From Myxococcales bacterium (GTDB lineage Bacteria; Myxococcota_A; Polyangia; Polyangiales; Houyiibacteriaceae), in the NCBI GenBank assembly GCA_029862185.1, contig JAOTXX010000031.1:1-42907 (forward strand): 42,907 nucleotides of DNA, in the 5' to 3' direction. Position numbers and translations under genes: made by a program. This document shows positions 35,647 to 42,907 of the stretch, one piece after another (the first letter of the stretch is position 1; each line of letters begins with the position of its first letter). Below the pieces are notes generated by a model. The model saw only the letters and a list, made by a program, of their open reading frames with translations. It ran no database searches and was not told the DNA's origin.

Positions 35647-36485
35647 ACGACCCGCTCGATGCGGTGGAGGTCCCGGTGCACCGCAACCGGATTCCAGGCG
35701 GTGTGCGCCGAAGCGAAATCCGCCACCAAGGGGGCTTGCCCCGCGCCGACTTCGACCAGCAGCTGCGCCCCTGTCGCCGCGGCAGCTTCTGTCGCCACCA
35801 GCAAGGCTCTGATGATGTCCAGCCCATCTTCGCCGGCCTCGAGCGCGCCCGACGGCTCGTGCTCCCGCACCTCGGCCTGCAGAGATTGCATCTCGGACCG
35901 AGCGATGTAGGGCGGGTTCGACACGATCAGGTCGTACTGCTCGGTGCCGCTCAGCAGGTCCGCCCGCTCGAGTCGGATCCGGTCTGAGACGCCAAGTCGT
36001 TCGGCATTGTCGGCAGCCACCGTCAGCGCCGCTTCGGAGATGTCGGTTGCCGTGACGATCGCCAACGGCCGCTCGGCCGCGATGGTCACCGCAATGGCGC
36101 CGCTGCCGGTTCCGATGTCGAGCACCCGGCAGGGCTGGTCGTCGGGGATGCATTCGAGCGCGTGGTCGACGAGGGTTTCCGTATCGGGTCGCGGGATGAG
36201 CACGTCATTGGTCACGTTGAAGCGTCGGCCGTAGAAGTCGCGGTGCCCGAGGATGTATGCAACGGGCTCGCGTTCCCTGCGGCGGGCCACCAGGGGTCGA
36301 ATCGAGCTCCGTTCGACGTCCACCAGCGGCCGATGGAGATCGAGATAGAGCCCGACCCGATCGGTCCCGAGCGCTTCGGCGACGAGGAGCTCCGCATCGA
36401 GGCGAGGGCTTTCGATGCCCCGCCCGGTGAAATCCTCCGTGGCCCAGTCGAGGACTTCGCGGATGGTCCAGGTTCGAGCGGTCAC
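35628..36485 (-). CDS. prmC: Peptide chain release factor glutamine methyltransferase
   Basis: 285 aa from a GTG. PrmC (HemK) methylates the GGQ glutamine of RF1 and RF2 with S-adenosylmethionine, which raises termination activity. The N-terminal helical domain (1-90) precedes the SAM fold: VLDIGTGSGAIAVTIA, TATDISEAAL and the catalytic SNPPYIA. YGRRFNVTNDVLIPRPDTETLV is the family linker (in part). prfA is not adjacent; instead it follows a TPR gene by 6 bp, so the two share a transcript. Confidence 0.93.
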   Translation of the reverse strand: MTARTWTIREVLDWATEDFTGRGIESPRLDAELLVAEALGTDRVGLYLDLHRPLVDVERSSIRPLVARRREREPVAYILGHRDFYGRRFNVTNDVLIPRPDTETLVDHALECIPDDQPCRVLDIGTGSGAIAVTIAAERPLAIVTATDISEAALTVAADNAERLGVSDRIRLERADLLSGTEQYDLIVSNPPYIARSEMQSLQAEVREHEPSGALEAGEDGLDIIRALLVATEAAAATGAQLLVEVGAGQAPLVADFASAHTAWNPVAVHRDLHRIERVVHLRRI

Positions 36486-36491
36486 GAGCCC

Positions 36492-37388
36492 TCAGCGCGT
36501 ACGCACGCGCATCTTCTGCTTGGGGAGCGCGCCGGCGCTGGCCAGCACCTGCTTTGCAAGGCGGCTGAGCTCGGGGCGCGTCCCTTTCTGAATGAACGCA
36601 GCCACCATGTTCGGGTCGACTTCGAGCAGCTGGTCCATCGCCTCGCGCGCCCGTCCACGTTTTTTCGTCGCCGTATAGGTATAGACCTGCGCGCGAAGGA
36701 GCATGCCGGAAACCTGTCCAAACTCTTTGTCCTTGGGATCGTAGGTTTCGAGCAGCTTGCGCGCTTCCTCGGCGTCGCCCGTGCGCGCCAACGATTCCGC
36801 AACCACGGCGGCATACATCGCCTTGGCCTTGGCCTGAGGCTGGCGGTCGAGGCGTATGTCGTTGCTGAGCTCGCGCGCATCACGCGCCCGCCCTGTCATC
36901 AGATAGAACATCGCGAGGTTGGCCCGAACATCGTCCTGAACCATCGCCGGCGCCTTGTTGATGTCGATCCCCTCGAGAATGCGAATCGCTTCGGCCGGCT
37001 CCTCCTGCGCCACGAGCTGCGCCTGGGCGATGGCGTTCAGGGCATCCTTGCCGCCGGGCGTCTGTCGGGCGCGCAGTTGCTCCAGCGCGGCCAGGCGCCC
37101 TTCCTTGTCGGTTGCGCCCCTTAGAATTGCCGCGATGTCGGCCGACTTGCGGGTCAGCCGCCAGATCCAGATCAGAAATCCGAGCGCGATGAGGGTGAGC
37201 ACCCCCGCGACGATCAGGCCCACGTACCCAATGCTCGGCTGCAGGATGCCAGCGATGACCCAGACCACGGCCAGCGCCACGCCGATGAGGCCCAGGACCT
37301 TCCAGTTCATCTTGGGCTGTTCGATCTGCTCGAGCGCCTCCCCCGCGTCTTTCGGGGCTGCGGTGATTTGCTTTTTTGGCTTCGCCAC
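36492..37388 (-). CDS. TPR-like membrane protein of unknown function
   Basis: 298 aa from a GTG at 37388. A basic N-terminus (AKPKKQITAAPKD) and two adjacent membrane helices (about 29-49 WKVLGLIGVALAVVWVIAG and 55-75 VGLIVAGVLTLIALGFLIW) are followed by TPR-like helices (about 90-280), for example EPAEAIRILEGIDINKAP and AEEARKLLETYDPKD. No known catalytic motif is seen. It leads the prmC transcript, so it could be a scaffold. A Lys/Arg-rich end, KQKMRVRTR, closes it. Confidence 0.75.
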   Translation of the reverse strand: MAKPKKQITAAPKDAGEALEQIEQPKMNWKVLGLIGVALAVVWVIAGILQPSIGYVGLIVAGVLTLIALGFLIWIWRLTRKSADIAAILRGATDKEGRLAALEQLRARQTPGGKDALNAIAQAQLVAQEEPAEAIRILEGIDINKAPAMVQDDVRANLAMFYLMTGRARDARELSNDIRLDRQPQAKAKAMYAAVVAESLARTGDAEEARKLLETYDPKDKEFGQVSGMLLRAQVYTYTATKKRGRAREAMDQLLEVDPNMVAAFIQKGTRPELSRLAKQVLASAGALPKQKMRVRTR

Positions 37389-37579
37389 TCACGCTCGGTA
37401 CCGCGACGGCCGAGGAACGGCAAGCCAAGAGGCTCCGGCGGCCGGCGAAAATTGCCCGTAAATACTGAGGAAAGCGCCCTTTTCGCCAAGCGCCTTTTCC
37501 AAAGGTAAGCTAGCTTTCATACTCGACGTGCCCGAATTGATCGGCCCGATAGTCGGCCGGCTTGCACCAGCACTTGAGT

Positions 37580-37607
37580 TTGCCGGATATTTGTGAATAA
37601 ATATACT
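37580..37607 (+). promoter_or_regulatory. Promoter of pilB with overlapping inverted repeat
   Basis: TTGCCG (37580-37585), a 16-nt spacer and TATACT (37602-37607). An AT-rich inverted repeat ATATTT-N6-AAATAT (37587-37604) overlaps the spacer and -10, so it is a possible operator. No good sigma-54 GG-N10-GC pair was found. Confidence 0.5.
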
Positions 37608-37639
37608 AAGACTGTATCCGATTTGGGAATTGAACGGGC

Positions 37640-39343
<1,704 letters not shown>

Positions 39344-39522
39344 GCCGGCGCTGCCAGCGTTCGCTCGAACTCCATTTGTCAACAGGCCTTCACAATTTCC
39401 ATGGAAACCGGCGATCGTCGATCCCGGTGGCGCCAGGCCAGGAAAGCATGAGGTTCTGTGATCTTGGGACTCAAACCTGGAATCTCGATGACATCTTGTG
39501 GCCCTACATCTCACGTCACTGA

Positions 39523-39551
39523 TTGTCATGTACACGGAGCGGTGGTAGATC
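39523..39551 (+). promoter_or_regulatory. Promoter of the 85-aa protein gene
   Basis: TTGTCA (39523-39528), a 17-nt spacer and TAGATC (39546-39551); the ATG is 6 nt further on, a near-leaderless layout. Confidence 0.4.
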
Positions 39552-39557
39552 GGCACC

Positions 39558-39815
39558 ATGCGCATCAGCAACAGTTTCTCCGAAGGCGAGATTCAAGTTC
39601 TCGAGTTCATCCTGCAAACCCTCCTGCGCGGCGGCACCCCATCGATGGCCACCCGCAACAAGGACTTCGCGTCGGTCTACCGCAAGGTGATGACGATGAA
39701 GAAGCGCGTCGAGGAAAAGAAGTCGCAGTCGAAGCTCTCGTCTTCCGTCGGCACGGTGGCGGCGGCAGACGACGGGGTGGCGGACGACGACGATCTTCAG
39801 CGCAAAGCCGGCTAA
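39558..39815 (+). CDS. Small protein of unknown function (85 aa)
   Basis: Begins MRISNSFSEGEIQVLEFIL and ends in a run rich in Asp, Ser and Ala (VAAADDGVADDDDLQRKAG). The first 55 residues, helical and with a basic segment (VYRKVMTMKKRVEEKK), look like a DNA- or protein-binding helix pair, while the acidic tail is probably disordered. I do not recognise a family. It stands between pilB and pyrC and has its own near-leaderless promoter. Confidence 0.6.
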   Translation: MRISNSFSEGEIQVLEFILQTLLRGGTPSMATRNKDFASVYRKVMTMKKRVEEKKSQSKLSSSVGTVAAADDGVADDDDLQRKAG

Positions 39816-39820
39816 GCGGG

Positions 39821-39849
39821 TTGACTGGTTCGGGTCCGTCACGTAAGCG
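39821..39849 (+). promoter_or_regulatory. Promoter of pyrC-carA
   Basis: TTGACT (39821-39826), a 17-nt spacer and TAAGCG (39844-39849), then 9 nt to the ATG. No Shine-Dalgarno sequence follows. Confidence 0.5.
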
Positions 39850-39858
39850 CGGACCGCT

Positions 39859-41163
39859 ATGCTGACCGAGCTGATCGTCCTGCGTGGCGGGCGCGTTCTC
39901 GATCCTTCGCAGGGGCTCGACGAAGCTGCCGACGTCGTCATCGAAGCGGGGCGCATCAAGGAGCTCGGTCGCGATGCAGGTGCGGCCTGTCAGGCGAGCG
40001 AGGCCGTGCGCATCGTGAACGCGTCCGGACACTGGGTTTGTCCGGGCTTCATCGACCTCCACGTGCATCTGCGTGAGCCCGGGCAAGAGTACAAAGAGGA
40101 CATCGGCTCGGGCCTGGACGCAGCGGCTGCGGGCGGGTTCACTGCCGTGTGCCCGATGCCCAACACCAGGCCGACGAACGACACGCGCGCCATCACCGAG
40201 ATGATGATATCTCGGGCAAAAGAGCACGGTGGCACGCGCTTGATGCCCTTTGGAGCGGTGACCCGGGGGCAAAAAGGCGCCGAGCTCACCGAGATGGCAG
40301 ACTTGCGCGAGGCGGGCGCGATTGGGGTCAGCGACGATGGCGTTTGCGTGATGAACGCCGCGGTCATGCGGCATGCGATGGAGTACGCGCGCACGTTCGA
40401 CCTGCTGGTGAGCCAACACTGCGAAGACCACAACCTCACCAAAGGCGCGCAGATGCACGAAGGCGCGCGCTCGACCCAGCTCGGGCTTCGGGGGTGGCCG
40501 CGCGCGGCCGAGGACATCATCGTGGCCCGGGATTTGATTCTCGCGGAGACCACCGGCGCCCGATACCACGTTGCGCACATCTCGAGCTTCGGGGCGGTTC
40601 GGCTGATTCGCGAGGCGAAGTCGCGAGGTTTGCCCGTGTCGGCCGAGGTGACGCCGCACCACCTGCTCTTCACCGACGAGGCCCTCCTGAGTTACGATAC
40701 CTATTGCAAGGTCAACCCTCCGCTTCGTGAAGCTGAAGATTTCGAAGCCCTTCGCGAGGCGATCGCCGACGGTACCATCGACTGCATCGCGACCGACCAC
40801 GCGCCGCACAGCGAGCTCGAGAAGGACTGCGAGTTCGAGGCAGCCTCGGTGGGCATCAATGGGCTCGAAACCGCGATCGGCTCGATGTTCCAGCTCGTGC
40901 GCGATGGCGTGCTCAAGCCTTTGCGCCTCGTCGAGGCGCTGTCGACCGCCCCTGCGCGCCTGCTCCCCGATTTCGAAGGAGGCTCCCTGAAAGTCGGGCG
41001 GCGCGCGGACATCACCGTTCTCGACCCGGAAGCCCGATGGATTCTCGACAAAGAAGCGCTACGCTCCAAATCGCACAACACGCCGTTGCTCGGTCGTGAG
41101 CTCATGGGAAGGCCCGTCATGACGATCGTAGGGGGCAGTGTCGTGCACGAGCTGAGGACATGA
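39859..41163 (+). CDS. pyrC: Dihydroorotase
   Basis: 434 aa, class I type. It closes carbamoyl aspartate to dihydroorotate in pyrimidine synthesis. Zinc-site and substrate-site residues seen: DLHVHLREPG (HxH), CPMPNTRPTND (substrate loop), the Asp/His of ATDHAPH and His residues in SQHCED and AHISSFG. The ATG is 9 nt downstream of a promoter-like -10. It overlaps carA by four bases (ATGA), forming a pyrimidine operon. Confidence 0.95.
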   Translation: MLTELIVLRGGRVLDPSQGLDEAADVVIEAGRIKELGRDAGAACQASEAVRIVNASGHWVCPGFIDLHVHLREPGQEYKEDIGSGLDAAAAGGFTAVCPMPNTRPTNDTRAITEMMISRAKEHGGTRLMPFGAVTRGQKGAELTEMADLREAGAIGVSDDGVCVMNAAVMRHAMEYARTFDLLVSQHCEDHNLTKGAQMHEGARSTQLGLRGWPRAAEDIIVARDLILAETTGARYHVAHISSFGAVRLIREAKSRGLPVSAEVTPHHLLFTDEALLSYDTYCKVNPPLREAEDFEALREAIADGTIDCIATDHAPHSELEKDCEFEAASVGINGLETAIGSMFQLVRDGVLKPLRLVEALSTAPARLLPDFEGGSLKVGRRADITVLDPEARWILDKEALRSKSHNTPLLGRELMGRPVMTIVGGSVVHELRT

Positions 41164-42272
41164 GCAAAGAAGCACACTTGGTACTTGCCGATGGAACCCG
41201 CTTTTCGGGGACCAGCTTTGGCGCCACAGGCACAGCCACCGGCGAAGCGGTGTTCACGACCGGTATGACCGGCTACGAAGAAGTCCTCACCGACCCTTCG
41301 TACTGCGGCCAAATCGTCACCATGACGGCCCCCCAGATCGGCAACACCGGCATCACGGTCGAAGACGGCGAGGCGAGGCGCCCTGCCCTTCGCGGTTTCG
41401 TCGTGCGGGAGCTGTCCGCCATCGAGAGCAATTGGCGCACGAAGGAGTCGCTCGACGCCTACCTCGCCAGAATGGGCATCGTCGGAATCACCGGCGTCGA
41501 TACCCGGACGCTCACGCGCCACATCCGGGACCAGGGCGCACAGATGGCAGCCGTTGGCACCGAAGACGCGGCATCGCTGCATGACCGCGCGAAAGCAGCG
41601 CCTCCCATGACCGGGCAGAATCTCACCGGTGAGGTGACGACGCCGGAGGTTTACCAGTGGACGGAGGGCACGGGCGTTTGGTCGGTGCCGCGCTCAGGCG
41701 CGCGCCCCTGGCACGTCGTCGCGATGGACTTCGGCGTCAAGCTCAACATCCTGCGGTGCCTCGTCGACGAGGGATGCAAGGTGTCGGTCGTTCCGGCGAC
41801 GGCAAGCGCACAGGAGGTGCTCGCGCTCGATCCGGACGGCATCTTCCTGTCCAACGGCCCCGGCGACCCGGCTGCCGTCACCGGCGGAGTCGCGACCGTC
41901 CGCGAGCTCCTGGGCCAGCGTCCCATCTTCGGCATCTGCCTCGGCCATCAGTTGATGAGCCTCGCGCTTGGGGGGCAGAGCTACAAGCTCAAGTTTGGTC
42001 ATCGCGGGCTCAATCAGCCGGTCAAAGACTTACAGACCGGCCGCATCGAGGTCACGACCCAGAACCACGGCTTCTGCGTCGATGTCGATTCCCTCAAAGG
42101 CAAGTGCGAGGTCACTCACTTGCACCTCAACGACGACACCTGCGAGGGAATCCAACACCTCGAAACCGGGGCGTTCAGCGTTCAGTACCACCCCGAAGCA
42201 GCTGCGGGGCCGCACGACTCGCGGTACCTGTTCCGGCGGTTCACCGATGCCATTGCCCGAGCACGCAGCTAG
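41160..42272 (+). CDS. carA: Carbamoyl-phosphate synthase small subunit
   Basis: 370 aa. It releases ammonia from glutamine for the large subunit CarB. The N-terminal domain carries GEAVFTTGMTGYEEVLTDPSYCGQIV (in part); the glutaminase domain has the Cys nucleophile in GICLGHQLMSLALGG and the catalytic His/Glu in QYHPEAAAGPHD. carB is not in the window; a small CoA-transferase-like gene overlaps the 3' end instead. Start overlaps pyrC. Confidence 0.97.
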   Translation: MSKEAHLVLADGTRFSGTSFGATGTATGEAVFTTGMTGYEEVLTDPSYCGQIVTMTAPQIGNTGITVEDGEARRPALRGFVVRELSAIESNWRTKESLDAYLARMGIVGITGVDTRTLTRHIRDQGAQMAAVGTEDAASLHDRAKAAPPMTGQNLTGEVTTPEVYQWTEGTGVWSVPRSGARPWHVVAMDFGVKLNILRCLVDEGCKVSVVPATASAQEVLALDPDGIFLSNGPGDPAAVTGGVATVRELLGQRPIFGICLGHQLMSLALGGQSYKLKFGHRGLNQPVKDLQTGRIEVTTQNHGFCVDVDSLKGKCEVTHLHLNDDTCEGIQHLETGAFSVQYHPEAAAGPHDSRYLFRRFTDAIARARS

Positions 42273-42723
42273 TCTCGAGCGCCTACTCTCGCGCGCCGCG
42301 GAGGAGTGCGAGTCCAAGCAGGGCATGTGGTTCGGCCGGGGCCTTCCGCAGGCGCTGCGAAGCGCGATCGATCTGCATGGCGAAGGAGCGAAGCAAGCGC
42401 CCACGGAGATCGCGTTCATCGAAGTGAGCGCGGTGTCGCCGCAGGGGCGCGCAGTGACGAATGCCGATCCGTGTGCCCTCGATTGTCCGGTCGTTGGCTT
42501 GAGCCACACCACCGTCGAGCAGCTTGGCTCACTCGTTTGCCCACGCGGCGACACTGGCGTCCAAATCACGCGTCTCATTTGTCCGTTTGCCGTATTCGAC
42601 TTCAGCCCGGAAGGGGTGCGCGTTCGAGAGGTTCGACACGGGCTGACGGCCGCAGACTTGCAGTCGAAGCTGTCGACGACCTTGTGGTCGGGACCGGATC
42701 TCAAAGAGCTGGGCACGCACTGA
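42247..42723 (+). CDS. Minimal CoA-transferase subunit B-like protein
   Basis: 158 aa, overlapping the end of carA by 26 bases in another frame. The start region LSRAAEECESKQGMWFGRGLPQAL resembles the opening of class I CoA-transferase beta subunits, and the end LICPFAVFDFSPEGVRVREVRHGLTAADL resembles their C-terminal signature. The usual subunit is about 215 aa. The central part with the catalytic Glu motif (ENG) is not present, so it is unlikely to transfer CoA by the known route. The stop TGA (42721-42723) lies within the first unit of a hexamer array. It could be a decayed or repurposed copy; homology is moderate. Confidence 0.5.
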   Translation: MPLPEHAASLERLLSRAAEECESKQGMWFGRGLPQALRSAIDLHGEGAKQAPTEIAFIEVSAVSPQGRAVTNADPCALDCPVVGLSHTTVEQLGSLVCPRGDTGVQITRLICPFAVFDFSPEGVRVREVRHGLTAADLQSKLSTTLWSGPDLKELGTH

Positions 42724-42754
42724 CGCTGGCACCGACGCTGGCACTGACGCTGCC
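42719..42754 (+). repeat. Hexamer array (6 units) overlapping a stop codon
   Basis: ACTGAC-GCTGGC-ACCGAC-GCTGGC-ACTGAC-GCTGCC. The first unit contains the TGA stop of the CoA-transferase-like gene (CAC TGA), as in the 48-aa gene at 26960. Confidence 0.65.
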
Positions 42755-42764
42755 GCGGGTGTTG

Positions 42765-42907
42765 GGGGGCGGGGGTGTTGGGTGGGTGGCGTGGTACGGC
42801 TTGTTGACACCGCCCCGCCCACCCCCACCCGTAATCCTCCCTGGCGCGGCGGTCGCTTTGCTCTGCCTTGCCGGCGCGTACGCGCCGGGCTTCGCCCTTC
42901 GGGCTCG
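42765..42907 (+). repeat. Dispersed C-rich / G-quadruplex element, copy 3 (runs off the window)
   Basis: A G-rich stretch, then the core (42815-42840, identical to copy 2) and GGCGCGGC. The perfect 18-nt palindrome CCGGCGCGTACGCGCCGG sits at 42871-42888, followed by GGGC-TTCG-CCC. The part after the core resembles copy 1 (CTCTGCCTTGCCGGCGC). The element begins 42 nt after the gene stop. Confidence 0.7.

Noticed and set aside
34639-36153. 504-aa minus-strand frame
   Set aside because: Overlaps prmC in another frame and is antisense to the BatA-like gene; no domain.
37389-37579. Sigma-54 promoter for pilB
   Set aside because: No GG-N10-GC pair at the correct spacing was found, while a sigma-70-like pair is present.

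Overview
The window is a GC-rich bacterial chromosome segment carrying densely packed housekeeping and signalling genes. I see no rRNA, tRNA, CRISPR array, insertion sequence or phage gene. The gene complement points to a Myxococcota / former Deltaproteobacteria-type Gram-negative: FHA-domain cyclases, GAF histidine kinase, HD-GYP regulator, many lipoproteins, LysM and CpoB-like envelope proteins, type IV pilus PilB, a PgpH-type receptor, and MoxR/DUF58/BatA. This assignment is an inference from gene content, not from a marker phylogeny.

Layout. 1-1933: a sucrose locus, in which a PfkB-type sugar kinase is fused in frame to the start of a sucrose-phosphate synthase (minus strand, cut by the window edge) and is divergent from a sucrose-phosphate phosphatase. 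2050-9341: polA (minus), then ffh, a CBM9-like lipoprotein, a PgpH-like HD receptor and a small lipoprotein (plus). 9322-14181: HD-GYP response regulator (minus), CPBP protease, FHA-GGDEF cyclase, moeA, dksA (plus). 14193-17791: a DUF3422 membrane protein (minus) and two lipoproteins sharing one leader cassette. 17903-24633: a minus-strand block with rpoZ, FHA-GAF-class III cyclase, accA, a CpoB-like lipoprotein, a LysM protein and a GAF histidine kinase. 24820-26758: groES-groEL under a CIRCE element. 26811-27268: a repeat-rich intergenic stretch holding a 48-aa membrane protein gene. 27269-35646: a five-gene cluster of DUF4175-like giant membrane protein, HEYVH peptidase, MoxR ATPase, DUF58 protein and BatA-like VWA protein. 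35628-37388: prmC and a TPR membrane protein (minus). 37640-39343: pilB. 39558-42723: a small unknown protein, then pyrC-carA and a minimal CoA-transferase-like protein. 42724-end: repeats.

How the genes fit together. The sucrose genes would make sucrose from fructose (kinase), UDP-glucose (synthase) and then remove the phosphate (phosphatase). pyrC and carA supply pyrimidine precursors. Several proteins handle nucleotide second messengers: GGDEF and HD-GYP for c-di-GMP, PgpH for c-di-AMP, and a class III cyclase for cAMP or cGMP. The MoxR/DUF58/BatA set resembles an envelope-stress or aerotolerance machine with extra membrane and protease parts.

The most notable signals are: (1) the PfkB-SPS fusion; (2) a dispersed C-rich/G-quadruplex element with a 26-nt core, present three times on the sense strand downstream of genes; (3) degenerate hexamer arrays (RCTGRC) that supply or touch stop codons; (4) a recurring promoter layout in which a TAnnnn -10 hexamer ends exactly 9 nt before the ATG of spp, moeA, rpoZ and pyrC, suggesting leaderless mRNAs; and (5) the five-gene DUF4175-peptidase-MoxR-DUF58-BatA cluster.
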